From contig NZ_JAHXYZ010000001.1 of assembly GCF_019969685.1 (NCBI RefSeq), positions 1,550,001-1,614,000 on the forward strand: DNA of 64,000 bases, in the 5' to 3' direction. Under the pieces are notes generated by a model that was not told where the DNA came from, did no database searches, and saw only the letters and a list, made by a program, of their open reading frames with translations. This stretch comes from Microbacterium sp. EST19A. Lineage in GTDB: Bacteria > Actinomycetota > Actinomycetes > Actinomycetales > Microbacteriaceae. This document shows, one piece after another, positions 50,818-59,465 of this stretch (position 1 is its first letter; every line of letters begins with the position of its first letter). The position numbers and the translations under genes were made by a program.

Positions 50818-52656
50818 TCAGTTGTCGCTCGTGCGCGAGCCGCGCACGTACGCCTTGACGGTCGCGAAGCGGGCGCTGCGCGAGTACTCGGTGCGCTCGA
50901 TCCGGTATGCGCCCACGGCGGCCGGCACGATGAACGTCTCGGCGTAGTGGACGATGAACGGGTCGAAAGCGCCGGTCGGGCTGATCACGCGCACCTCGTC
51001 GCCCTCGACCAGGTTGAGCACGTTGACCGTGCCATCGGTGTCGTGGTCGGCGCCCTGCGCGAACCAGTGGCGGCGCACCTCGATGAACTCGAGCTCGTGC
51101 AGCCCGGTGCTCTCCTCGGTCACGTCGTCGTGGGTGGCGATGGTCTCGACCTGGCCGACGAGGTTGTCGGTGACCCAGGCGGTGTCGCGGTCCCACTGGA
51201 TGTTGCGCGTGCCGTGGTCGAGGTGCACCGGACGCGGGATGCCGTCGAGGCCGACGCGGCCCCAGTCCCAGAGCTTGAAGGTGAAGATGAACGGCGTCGC
51301 CGAGATCTCCAGCACCATCGAGTTCGCGCCCGAGCAGTGCACGGTGCCGGCGGGGATCGCGAAGTGGTCGTGCTTCTTCGCGGGGAACGCGTTCACGTAC
51401 TTCTCGGCGGGGAACGGATGCTCGCCGTCCTGCGCCGTCGCCAGATCCTGCAGCATCTCGGAGCGGTCGATGCCCTCCTTGGTGCCGAGGTACACGACCG
51501 CGTCATCGCCGACGTCGAGCATGTAGTAGCTCTCGTCCTGGGTGTAATGCATGCCGAACGTGTTCTGGATGTAGTCGGTCAGCGGGTGCACCTGCAGGCT
51601 GAGGTTGCCGCCATCCATCGTGTCGAGGAAGTCGAAGCGGATCGGGAACTCGGCCCCGAACCGCGCGAAGGTCTTCGCGCCGAGCAGGTCGACCGGGCGG
51701 CTGAACACGAGGTCGAGCGCCGGGATCTCGATGACCCCGCCGTCGCCCTCGAGCAGGAGCGAGTTCTCCTCGGGCACGCAGTCGAAGCACCAGGCGTAGT
51801 TGTCCTTCGACGGGTCGAGGCCGATGAGATTCTTCATCCACTGGCCGCCCCACACGCCGGGGTCGAAGAACGGCACGACCCTCAGGGGCCGGGTCGCGGC
51901 ATCCTTCAGCGTCTGGCGGAACGCGGTGCCCGAGATCATGCCGGCATCCGGAGAGTCGGCGTGCGGTTCGGCGGGCGCGATGGCGTTGCCGTCGAGCACG
52001 AAGTCGAGGGTGTCGAAGAGGCCGCGCTTGTGGCGGTCGGCGACACGCCACTCGACGAAGAAGCCCCGCTTGTACTTGCGGAGGTTGTCTTCGCCGGGGT
52101 TCGCGGCACGCCAGTTGGTGGCGCCCTTGCGCTGGCGCAGCTGGATCTCCCAGCGCGCCATGTCGACCAGGACGGATGCCGCGGGCCCGTCGAGCAGCGG
52201 CTCGAGCAGGGCGGCGCCCCAGCCGATCACGACGGTCGGCTCGGTGGTGATGTCGCGGGCGAGAGCCTCGAGCCTCTCGGCGTCGTAGAAGTCGGCGAGG
52301 GCGAAGTGGCTCATCACGCCGAAGACGCGATCGTCGGTGAGGTTCGGGGCGATCAGCTGCTCGACCTCGGCCTCCGGGCGGGCGGCCGTCTCGACGTCGA
52401 CGACGGTCCAGTCCGGCAGGGCGGCGCGCACCTTCGCGGTGAGAGCGGGGATGTCGACGCCCGGATACGTGTCGACGATCAGCACCGGTGCGGTGCCCGT
52501 GGCGCGAGCGCGCACCTCGGCGACCTCGGCGGCCTCGAGCCAGCCCTCGGCGCCGCGGAGGATCCGTTCGCCCTCGGGCAGGGCGATCGTGGGCTGCGTG
52601 TCGTAGCGACCTCGGGTGGTGTGCCCTTCGTGCATGTCGCTGATCGGGGTGGTCAC
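50818..52656 (-). CDS. Class I mannose-6-phosphate-isomerase-like enzyme with N-terminal kinase-like domain
   Basis: A 612-residue protein, about 200 residues longer than ordinary PMI. Residues 40-180 (PVLIVDTYPGVDIPAL..., FGVMSHFALADFYDAERLE) form an alpha/beta domain like nucleoside kinases but with no P-loop. Residues about 285-600 carry the cupin isomerase core: VPFFDPGVWGGQW, the zinc motifs LSLQVHPLTDY and ESYYMLDVG, and IPAGTVHCSGAN. It should interconvert mannose-6-P and fructose-6-P. The GTG start follows AGGAGG and overlaps the ROK stop by 4 nt. Confidence 0.85.
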   Translation of the reverse strand: MTTPISDMHEGHTTRGRYDTQPTIALPEGERILRGAEGWLEAAEVAEVRARATGTAPVLIVDTYPGVDIPALTAKVRAALPDWTVVDVETAARPEAEVEQLIAPNLTDDRVFGVMSHFALADFYDAERLEALARDITTEPTVVIGWGAALLEPLLDGPAASVLVDMARWEIQLRQRKGATNWRAANPGEDNLRKYKRGFFVEWRVADRHKRGLFDTLDFVLDGNAIAPAEPHADSPDAGMISGTAFRQTLKDAATRPLRVVPFFDPGVWGGQWMKNLIGLDPSKDNYAWCFDCVPEENSLLLEGDGGVIEIPALDLVFSRPVDLLGAKTFARFGAEFPIRFDFLDTMDGGNLSLQVHPLTDYIQNTFGMHYTQDESYYMLDVGDDAVVYLGTKEGIDRSEMLQDLATAQDGEHPFPAEKYVNAFPAKKHDHFAIPAGTVHCSGANSMVLEISATPFIFTFKLWDWGRVGLDGIPRPVHLDHGTRNIQWDRDTAWVTDNLVGQVETIATHDDVTEESTGLHELEFIEVRRHWFAQGADHDTDGTVNVLNLVEGDEVRVISPTGAFDPFIVHYAETFIVPAAVGAYRIERTEYSRSARFATVKAYVRGSRTSDN

Positions 52657-53540
52657 TGATCCTCCTGGGAGTGAGTGGCGGGGGACGGAGTCGTGCGGGC
52701 CAGGACGCTCAGGCCGCGGGCGACGGCGAGCTCGGGCTCGGGCGGGACGACGAAGCGCGGTGCCGTCATCGACGGCCACAGGTGCGCGCCGACGTAGGTC
52801 TCGATCGGCTCGCGGACCGCGGCTCCCGCGCGCAGGATGCCGCCCGAGAGGATCACGACCGCCGGATCGTAGGAGTGCACGAGGGTGGTGACGACGGCGC
52901 CCCACACGTGCAGGAAGCCGTCCCGGACGTCGGCGTGCGCGTCGCTCGCGAAGATGTCGCTCATCTTCACGTCGCCCGCTTCGCGGAGGGTGCGGCTGCT
53001 CGCGAGGGCCTCGCCGCATCCGATGTTCCCGCACGGGCACACCGGCCCGTCGATGTCGATGGTCACGTGTCCGCCGAGGATGCCGGCGTGCCCGGTGCGT
53101 CCGCGCAGCGGGATGCCGTTGATCAAGGCGGCCGTGCCGATGCCGGTGCCGAGGGTGACGAGCACGGCGTCGCGCTCCCCGGCGGCGCTTCCGGTCGAGG
53201 TCTCGCCGACGAGGGCGGCGCGGGCGTCGTTCTCGACGACGGCCGAGAGTTCGAACTCTCGGAGCGACCAGCCGTTCAGGTCGAAGTCGCGCAGGAAGTC
53301 GTACTTGGCGTTGGCGTGCAGCATCCGTCCGGTGGCGGGATCGACGACTCCGGGGACCGCGATGCCGACGGCATCCGCTCCTCTGGCGGTCTCGGCGAGA
53401 AGCCGACGGGCTTCGACGGCAGCGGCGGCCAGATCGGCCGCGCCGCCCTCAACCGGGATCCTGCCCGAGGCGAGGACGCGCGCATCGTCGATGACGGCGA
53501 GCTTGATCTCGGTGCCCCCGAAATCGATGCACAGCTCCAT
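52653..53540 (-). CDS. ROK-family sugar kinase
   Basis: A 295-residue ROK protein. The phosphate-binding start is DFGGTEIK (residues 6-13), followed by GIAVPGVVD, VENDARAAL (catalytic Asp), LGTGIGTAALING and GHAGILGGHVTID. The zinc motif CPCGNIGCGEALAS shows the CxCGxxGC pattern of true ROK kinases. It has no DNA-binding domain, so it is a kinase for glucose, mannose or fructose rather than a repressor. It is the first gene of the operon, preceded by a LacI-type operator. Confidence 0.9.
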   Translation of the reverse strand: MELCIDFGGTEIKLAVIDDARVLASGRIPVEGGAADLAAAAVEARRLLAETARGADAVGIAVPGVVDPATGRMLHANAKYDFLRDFDLNGWSLREFELSAVVENDARAALVGETSTGSAAGERDAVLVTLGTGIGTAALINGIPLRGRTGHAGILGGHVTIDIDGPVCPCGNIGCGEALASSRTLREAGDVKMSDIFASDAHADVRDGFLHVWGAVVTTLVHSYDPAVVILSGGILRAGAAVREPIETYVGAHLWPSMTAPRFVVPPEPELAVARGLSVLARTTPSPATHSQEDQ

Positions 53541-53561
53541 CGGTGTCCTCCTCGTTGAATG

Positions 53562-53577
53562 TTGGTAACGTTATCAA
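53562..53577. promoter_or_regulatory. LacI-type operator in the sugar operon promoter
   Basis: TTGGTAACGTTATCAA is an almost perfect 16-bp palindrome with central AACGTT, the usual look of LacI/CcpA-class operators. It lies 21 bp upstream of the ROK start on the minus-strand operon. A second copy of TGGTAACGTT is found upstream of the lacI-like gene at 54841. Confidence 0.8.
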
Positions 53578-53758
53578 TGAGGTCGCGCGAGTGTCAACAC
53601 CCTTCTCGGGGCGAGTCCCGTCGCGGGTTCCGGGCGCTTCGCGAGGGGATGCGCGCTTCCAGAGGACGGATGCTGCGACGCCATCCTCTGCAGGTGCACA
53701 AGTCCTTCCGAGGCGCACGCCGCACGGGCCGACCAGGCGGCTGAGCGGCGCTGGAGCC

Positions 53759-54781
53759 TCAGCGCACGCCGCGCAACGCGACCGGCAGCTCGATCTCGCG
53801 CACCGGGGCGTCGCGCTCGCCGCCGTCGAGCCGATCGAGCAGCAGCCGCGCGGCCGTGCGTCCGAGCTCGCGCGGGTCGTGGTCGATCACGCTGATGGGC
53901 ACGGGGGAGAGCTCGGCGAGCTCGAAGTCGTCGAAGCTCATCAGCTCGGGGAACTCCGCGGCCGCGCGCAGCCCGGTGCCGATCTGGTGGCTGATCTCCT
54001 TGAGCGCGCCGATCGCGTTGCGGTTGTTGGCGCAGAAGATCGCGGTGGGCGGGTTCTTGACGCGCAGCAGGGCACGCGTGGCCTCGCGGGCCTGGTCGAC
54101 GGTCTGCTGGTTCGCCGAGACGAGGCGCGGGTCCTCGGTCAGGCCGCGCCCCTCGAGCGCCCGCACGTACCCCGCGTGACGACGGGCGCCGGTGAAGATC
54201 GAGAGCGTGTTGCCGAGGTAGCCGATGCGGGTGTGGCCGCGGTCGATCAAGGCGGTCGTGCCGCGGAAGGCGCCGTCGATGTCGTCGAGCACCACGCTGT
54301 CGGCCTCGAGTCCGTCGATGCGGCGCGAGGCGAGAACGACGGGAACGCCCTGGCTCTGCGAACTCGCGAGATGAGCGGATGCCGAGCCGGCCGGCACCAC
54401 GATCAGCCCGTCGACCCGCCGGCCGAGGAAGTCGCCGACGAGGTCGGCTTCGCGCGTGACGTCTTCCGACGTGTTGCCGAGCAGGATGCGGCGGCCGGTG
54501 AGCGCGGCCTCCTCCTCGACGCCGAGCGCGAAGGTGCTGTAGTACGGGTTGGCGATGTTGGTGATCGCGACGCCGATGAGTCCGCTGCTGTGACCCGGAC
54601 GGATGCTGCGCGCGTTCTCGTTGCGGTGGTAGCCGAGCTCGGCCACGGCGTCGAGCACGCGCTGCTGCACGTCGGGCTTGACGTTGAGGCCGCCCGAGAG
54701 CGTGCGCGACACGGTCATGGGGCTGACGCCGGCGCGCAGTGCGACCTCTTTGACGGTGGGGCGGCGTGTGCGTTCGCCCAT
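53759..54781 (-). CDS. LacI-family transcriptional repressor
   Basis: A 340-residue LacI protein. The N-terminal helix-turn-helix is TVKEVALRAGVSPMTVSRTLSGG and the hinge region RNENARSIRPG is followed by a periplasmic-binding-type effector domain (GLIGVAITNIANPYYSTFA...). It lies directly upstream of the sugar operon on the same strand, with two TGGTAACGTT operators: one before the operon and one before its own start. The probable inducer is a sugar or sugar phosphate from the transported oligosaccharide. Confidence 0.92.
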   Translation of the reverse strand: MGERTRRPTVKEVALRAGVSPMTVSRTLSGGLNVKPDVQQRVLDAVAELGYHRNENARSIRPGHSSGLIGVAITNIANPYYSTFALGVEEEAALTGRRILLGNTSEDVTREADLVGDFLGRRVDGLIVVPAGSASAHLASSQSQGVPVVLASRRIDGLEADSVVLDDIDGAFRGTTALIDRGHTRIGYLGNTLSIFTGARRHAGYVRALEGRGLTEDPRLVSANQQTVDQAREATRALLRVKNPPTAIFCANNRNAIGALKEISHQIGTGLRAAAEFPELMSFDDFELAELSPVPISVIDHDPRELGRTAARLLLDRLDGGERDAPVREIELPVALRGVR

Positions 54782-54840
54782 GCCCTGCCCTCCGCCCTGT
54801 GCTGCCGCAGTCCCGCCTGCCTGGTCCTGCGTGCGATCCA

Positions 54841-54855
54841 AGGGAACGTTACCAG
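54841..54855. promoter_or_regulatory. LacI-type operator upstream of the lacI-like gene
   Basis: AGGGAACGTTACCAG contains, on the minus strand, TGGTAACGTT as in the operator at 53562. It lies 60 bp before the lacI-like start, indicating autoregulation. Confidence 0.6.
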
Positions 54856-55000
54856 CGCCCCGCAGAATACTGGAGGTGTGGACGGTTCGAGCGTCACGTC
54901 GCCGCCGGCGCCCGCCGCCGCCGCCATGACGTGTCAAGGGCCTCCTCCCTCCTCGTCCGCCTCGCCTAGAAAGGGGCGCAGACAGGAAGGGATCACCCGC

Positions 55001-55228
55001 ATGGCTGCAGGCGACATCGAGACATTCCACCGCGACGGCATCTGGTTCAACCGCATCGAAGGCGAATCGCACACGCTCGGCGACGGCTTCGAGAGCGAGG
55101 CGGAAGCCGTGAAGGTCGGGCGCGGGGCTGCCGTCGCACGGCAGGTGCAGCACACCGTGCGATCGGAGGAGGGGCCGTCCGCGGATGCGCCGGGCGAAGA
55201 ACCGCACCCTCGCGACCTGTACCAGTGA
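55001..55228 (+). CDS. Small DUF2188-like protein
   Basis: A 75-residue soluble protein: IETFHRDGIWFNRIEGESHT, then SEAEAVKVGRGAAVARQVQHTV and a disordered acidic tail. The strand-strand-helix layout with a conserved Trp resembles DUF2188 proteins. The function is unknown. The ATG is preceded by AGGAAGGGA. The 219 bp to its left hold the promoter of the lacI-like gene and nothing else I can support. Confidence 0.65.
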   Translation: MAAGDIETFHRDGIWFNRIEGESHTLGDGFESEAEAVKVGRGAAVARQVQHTVRSEEGPSADAPGEEPHPRDLYQ

Positions 55229-55312
55229 GGAACGAGACACCTCGGAGGCGTAGCATCGGCCCCAGGTGCGCGCATCACGCGCATCGTCGCGAACACTTCC
55301 GGAGGGAATGCA

Positions 55313-56377
55313 ATGCAACTGGCGATGGTCGGACTCGGACGAATGGGTGCGAACATCGTTCGCCGGTTGATGCGCGCAGGTCACGAGTGCGTGGTCTATG
55401 ACGTGAACGCGGATGCCGTGCAGGCACTGGTCGCCGAGGGCGCCGTGGGCGCGGACAGCATCCTGGATCTGGTGTCGAAGCTCGAGGTGCCGCGCGCCGT
55501 CTGGATGATGGTGCCCGCATCGCTCACCGGACAGGTCGCCGACGAGGTCGCCGCGGCTCTCGAATCCGGCGACGCGCTCATCGACGGCGGCAACTCGAAC
55601 TACCGCGACGACGTGCGCCGCGCAGCGGTGTTCCGCGAGAAGGGCATCGACTACCTCGATGTGGGCACGAGCGGCGGCGTCTTCGGCCTCGAGCGCGGGT
55701 ACTGCCTCATGGTGGGTGGACCGGATGCCGCGGTGCAGCGCCTCGAGCCGATCTTCCGCACCATCGCTCCCGGTGCCGGCGAGATCGAGCGGACCCCGGG
55801 CCGCACCGGGGATTTCGCGCCGGAGGAGCTGGGCTTCCTGCACTGCGGTCCCTCGGGTGCCGGTCACTTCGTCAAGATGGTCCACAACGGCATCGAGTAC
55901 GGCATCATGGCCGCGCTCGCCGAGGGCCTCAACCTGCTCGACAATGCGGACGCCGGGATCCGCGAGGCTGAGCATTCCGCCGAGATCGCGCCGCTCGAAG
56001 AGCCGGAGTTCTACCAGTTCCCGATCGACACCGCGAAGGTCACCGAGCTGTGGCGCCGCGGCTCCGTGGTCTCGTCGTGGCTCCTCGACCTCACGGCCGC
56101 GGCCCTGAACGAGAACCCGAAACTCGACGGCCTGGCCGGCCGCGTCTCCGACTCGGGCGAGGGACGCTGGACGGTGAAGGCCGCGGTCGATGTCGGCGTT
56201 CCGGTGCCCGTGCTCGCGGCATCCCTCTTCGAACGCTTCGCGTCGCGCGGTGAGGACCACTTCGCGAACCAGGTGCTGTCGGCCATGCGGCTGCAGTTCG
56301 GCGGGCACCAGGAGCTTCCGGCCGGCGACGTGCTCGAGGCGGGAAGCCGACGCGCGGAGTCGGGTTCCGGCAGCTGA
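55313..56377 (+). CDS. gnd: 6-phosphogluconate dehydrogenase (decarboxylating, short type)
   Basis: A 354-residue enzyme. [20 protein letters not shown] starts the Rossmann domain, [10 protein letters not shown] and [20 protein letters not shown] mark the substrate region, and [21 protein letters not shown] contains the catalytic Lys. The length and the end ([17 protein letters not shown]) are typical of the short GndA/YqeC group, often NAD-dependent, rather than the 470-residue type. It oxidises 6-phosphogluconate to ribulose-5-phosphate. The BKACE-like gene starts 8 nt downstream. Confidence 0.93.
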   Translation: MQLAMVGLGRMGANIVRRLMRAGHECVVYDVNADAVQALVAEGAVGADSILDLVSKLEVPRAVWMMVPASLTGQVADEVAAALESGDALIDGGNSNYRDDVRRAAVFREKGIDYLDVGTSGGVFGLERGYCLMVGGPDAAVQRLEPIFRTIAPGAGEIERTPGRTGDFAPEELGFLHCGPSGAGHFVKMVHNGIEYGIMAALAEGLNLLDNADAGIREAEHSAEIAPLEEPEFYQFPIDTAKVTELWRRGSVVSSWLLDLTAAALNENPKLDGLAGRVSDSGEGRWTVKAAVDVGVPVPVLAASLFERFASRGEDHFANQVLSAMRLQFGGHQELPAGDVLEAGSRRAESGSGS

Positions 56378-56385
56378 CGAAGCGC

Positions 56386-57126
56386 GTGACGAACGTGCTG
56401 CTGCAGGTGTGCGTCAACGGCGCCAGGGACATCGCGGAGCATCCGTGGCTGGTCGCCGATCCGGCCGTCGTCGCGGAGGACGCGGCGAGGTCTGTCGCCG
56501 CCGGAGCGCAGGCGATCCACGTCCACCCGAAGGATGCCGCGGGCAAGGACAGCCTCGACGGCGATGACGTCGCGCGATGGCTGCGTGCGGTGCGAGCCGC
56601 ATGCCCCGACGTGCCGGTCGGCGTGACGACCGGGGCCTGGGCCGAGCCCGATGTCGAACAGCGTCTCGCGGCGATCGCGGGGTGGACGGAGCTTCCGGAC
56701 TTCGCCTCGGTGAACTGGCACGAGGCGGGAGCCGACGCGGTCGCCGCCCTGCTGCAGGGCCGGGGCATCGGCGTCGAGGCGGGGATCTGGGATCCCGGCG
56801 GCCTCGAGGTCTGGCGGGTTTCCCCGGTGCGGGGCGACTGCCTGCGCGTGCTGGTCGAGCTGCCCGACGAGGCGGCGGAGGTCGTGCGCGACCACGCCGA
56901 GGGCCTCATCGCGCACGTGCTGCTCGAGGAGCCGGGCATGCCGATCCTGCTGCACGGCGAGGAGGGTTCGGCCTGGCCCGCGTTCGACCTCGCCGTCGAA
57001 CTCGGGCATGACACCCGGATCGGCCTCGAGGATGTGCTGACCCTGCCCGACGGGATGCCGGCCTCGACGAACGCGGCGATGGTGCGCGTCGCGGTGGGAC
57101 GGATGCAGGGGCACGACGTCGGATAG
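56386..57126 (+). CDS. BKACE-family protein (3-keto-5-aminohexanoate cleavage enzyme type)
   Basis: A 246-residue DUF849/BKACE TIM-barrel protein. The zinc motif appears as IHVHPKD (residues 44-50), followed by VGVTTGAWAE and FASVNWHEAGAD. BKACE enzymes cleave beta-keto acids with acetyl-CoA. This protein is shorter than the 290-residue reference enzyme and ends ASTNAAMVRVAV, so its substrate is uncertain. It begins with GTG and follows gnd closely in the same operon. Confidence 0.8.
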   Translation: MTNVLLQVCVNGARDIAEHPWLVADPAVVAEDAARSVAAGAQAIHVHPKDAAGKDSLDGDDVARWLRAVRAACPDVPVGVTTGAWAEPDVEQRLAAIAGWTELPDFASVNWHEAGADAVAALLQGRGIGVEAGIWDPGGLEVWRVSPVRGDCLRVLVELPDEAAEVVRDHAEGLIAHVLLEEPGMPILLHGEEGSAWPAFDLAVELGHDTRIGLEDVLTLPDGMPASTNAAMVRVAVGRMQGHDVG

Positions 57127-57141
57127 ACCGCCCGGTTCGCG

Positions 57142-57227
57142 GTGACGAATCACGGAGGTCGTGACGAATCGCGGAGACTTTTCCACGAATGTGTCCGTGA
57201 TTCGTCATCGTCTCCGCGAATCGTCAC
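57142..57227. repeat. Element E: four-copy alternating repeat between convergent genes
   Basis: Word a, GTGACGAATCACGGAG (57142-57157), and word b, GTGACGAATCGCGGAGAC (57161-57178), are followed by the reverse copies a' (57194-57207) and b' (57210-57227, one mismatch). Words a and b differ mainly by A/G at one site, and a' and b' show the matching difference. The element separates the ends of the BKACE gene and the broken reductase gene. Confidence 0.85.
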
Positions 57228-57243
57228 GGGTTCTGACTCGGAA

Positions 57244-58163
57244 TTACGCGTCCTCCGCGACTCCGACGATCATCCTGCCCTTGCCGTTCCCGCGGCGGGT
57301 GAAGGCCGTGGCGGCATCCTCCAGTGACACGACGCCGCCGATCTGCGGGGTGAGACGGCCGTCGCGCACGAGGCGGGCGAGCTCCGCCAGCTGATACCGG
57401 TCGGGCTCGACGACGAAGAACACGGCGCGCACGCCGGACGGTGCTTCGGCGAGCGGCTCGGCGATCGTCACGAGGGTGCCGCCGGGGCGGACGAGCGCCA
57501 CCGAATCGGTCAGCACCTGGCCGCCGAGGACGTCGAACACCAGGTCCGCCTGGTTCTCGTCGCCGCGCCACTCGGACTCGAGGTCGACGAACCGGTGCGC
57601 GCCGAGACGGAGCACGTCGTCGCGGTGGTGCGACCGACCGGTCCCGATCACGACGGCACCGGCATCCCTCGCGATCTGCACCGCGAAAGCGCCGACCCCG
57701 CCCGCCGCGCCGTGGATCATGACCGTCTGGCCCGCGCGGACTCCGCCGTGCTCGACCAGGCCCTGCCAGGCCGTCAGGCCCGAGATGGGCAGGCTGGCCG
57801 CGTCGAGGTGATGTCGGCGGGGAGCGGAGCGAGGTTGCGCGCCTCGACGGCGACGAACTCGGCGAGCGATCCGTCGCGGGCCCAGTCGGTCAGGCCGAAC
57901 ACCCGCTGGCCGATCGTGAGACCCGTCGTGCCGTACCCGAGGTCGACGACCACGCCGGAGACCTCGTGGCCGGGGATGCTGGGGGTGCGATCGCGTCCGG
58001 CGCGATCTGTCCAGGTCGCGGGCCAGTCGAGTTCGCCGGGTGTGAAGCCGGCCGCGTGCACACGCACGACGACGTCGTTCTCGGCCGCGTGCGGGTACGG
58101 GCGCTCGGCGAGTCGGAGTCCGCCGACCCCTGCTTCTCTGTCCTGGACGGTGATGGCGCGCAT
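57244..58163 (-). pseudogene. Medium-chain quinone-oxidoreductase-like gene disrupted by a frameshift
   Basis: The N-terminal half (MRAITVQDREAGVGGLRLAE..., IPGHEVSGVVVDLG, ...LAPLPADIT) and the C-terminal half (AASLPISGLTAWQGL..., MIHGAAGGVGAFAVQIARDAG, ...GRMIVGVAEDA) belong to one MDR enzyme but are in different frames. They join around 57805-57807. The total from ATG to stop is 920 nt, one short of a multiple of three, so a single-base deletion explains it. The start has a GAAGGAG site. It is either a recent pseudogene or a sequencing error; all other motifs look intact. Confidence 0.8.
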
Positions 58164-58287
58164 GTCGCTCCTTCGTAGGGTTTCCTCTCCTACGATCATC
58201 CGCTTCGACGCTCGATCGCGCAGCCGGATTCCCGCCACGAAACCGGAGATTCCGGACGTGCTGTGCTCGGGGCTTTGTCGCTGTAAG

Positions 58288-58316
58288 CCTGCCCCTGTAG
58301 ATTAAATATAACTATT
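58288..58316 (+). promoter_or_regulatory. AT-rich promoter/operator of the GntR/LacI-type gene
   Basis: The stretch TAGATTAAATATAACTATTC is the most AT-rich run noticed in the intergenic regions and lies about 18 bp before the GTG start at 58334. TATAAC is a good -10 candidate, and AATATAACTATT has 4-bp inverted arms. It may be the binding site of the regulator it precedes. Confidence 0.5.
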
Positions 58317-58333
58317 CACGGCGAGGGGACAGC

Positions 58334-59443
58334 GTGCTCTACAAGCGGGTCTATGAATCGTTGCGCGAGTCGATCACGCAGGGGACGTACGCCGTCGGCG
58401 AGAAGCTGCCGTCGGAGGCCGAGCTGTCGAAGCAGTTCGAGGTCAGCCCGATCACCGTCAAGCGTGCGCTGGAGCTGCTGCGCACCGACGGGATGATCAT
58501 GCGCCGGCCGCGTATCGGCACGGTCGTCACGAGCGCCACGCCGACCACGGCCACGGTGCGCGTGACCGCAGAGCCCCACCGGGACTCCACCCTCATCGGC
58601 TGCGTGCTGACCAGCTTCGACGACACGTTCGGCAACAAGATCATCGAGGGCATCCTCGCGGCGACGGGTGCCGGCACGCATGTCGCGATCAAGCGCTCCG
58701 GTGGCGACCTCGACGAAGAGGACGCCTGCATCCGGGCGCTGGTGGATGCCGGTGTCGACGGCCTCATCCTGCTGCCGAGCTCGTCGGAGTACATCCCGCC
58801 TGCGGCGCTCGAGCTCGTCGCGAAGAAGTTCCCCGTCGTGATCCTCGACCGCATCTTCGACGGCATCCCGGTGTCGGCCGTCTGCTCCGACAACGCCGCC
58901 GGCGGTCGCGCCGCCACCGAGCACCTGCTGGAGCTCGGACACCAGACGATCGGGTTCGTGAGCTCGACCAGCCACGTGTCATCGAGCGACGACCGGCGCA
59001 GCGGCTACATCCACGCCCACGCCATGAACCATCTTCCGCTCGAGAACCGGGCCGAGCTGCGGACCATCGGCTCCACCGTGCCCGGCAGCTCCGAGACCGC
59101 CGAAGACGACATCGCCCGGCTCGTCGAGTTCGTGGAGCAGCATCCCGACATCACCGGCTACGTCGCCGCGGAGTACAACATCGCCCTGATGCTGCGCGAG
59201 GCGTGCGACCGGCTCGGGCTCGACGTGCCGACCGACATCTCGATCGTCTGCTTCGACCACCCCGACGCGTTCTTCGACACCCGCATGTTCCGGTACACCC
59301 ACATCCGCCAGGCGCAGCACGAGCTGGGCGTCAAGGCGATCGAGTCGGTGCGCCGTCAGATCGACGCGTCGCACGCGATCGAGAAGGTCGTCCTGCCGGT
59401 CGAGCTCGTGGTGGGCGCCTCGTCGGCGGTGCCGCGGGGCTAG
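58334..59443 (+). CDS. Chimeric GntR-type DNA-binding / LacI-type effector regulator (AraR-like)
   Basis: A 369-residue regulator. Residues 1-65 are a GntR winged helix (LYKRVYESLRESITQGTYAVGEKLPSEAELSKQF, TVKRALELLRTDGMIMRR). The remainder is a periplasmic-binding-protein-like sugar sensor of the LacI/GalR type (LILLPSSSEYIPPAALEL, VVILDRIFDGIPVSAVCSDN, YIHAHAMNHLPLENR). The same domain pairing occurs in AraR. It faces the GH76 transporter operon and probably controls it in response to an oligosaccharide. The GTG start follows GAGGGGAC. Confidence 0.9.
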   Translation: MLYKRVYESLRESITQGTYAVGEKLPSEAELSKQFEVSPITVKRALELLRTDGMIMRRPRIGTVVTSATPTTATVRVTAEPHRDSTLIGCVLTSFDDTFGNKIIEGILAATGAGTHVAIKRSGGDLDEEDACIRALVDAGVDGLILLPSSSEYIPPAALELVAKKFPVVILDRIFDGIPVSAVCSDNAAGGRAATEHLLELGHQTIGFVSSTSHVSSSDDRRSGYIHAHAMNHLPLENRAELRTIGSTVPGSSETAEDDIARLVEFVEQHPDITGYVAAEYNIALMLREACDRLGLDVPTDISIVCFDHPDAFFDTRMFRYTHIRQAQHELGVKAIESVRRQIDASHAIEKVVLPVELVVGASSAVPRG

Positions 59444-59465
59444 AACCCGACGAATCCCTGAGACT

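Noticed and set aside
53578..53758. Possible small plus-strand gene between the ROK promoter and the lacI-like gene end
   Set aside because: The product would be a 61-residue Arg-rich peptide without a start signal; a 7-bp hairpin there is too weak to call a terminator.
57774..58238. Treating the two halves of the MDR reductase as separate genes
   Set aside because: The C-terminal half would start inside the cofactor domain without a ribosome-binding site, and the missing linker residues are encoded in the other frame, so one disrupted gene is the better reading.
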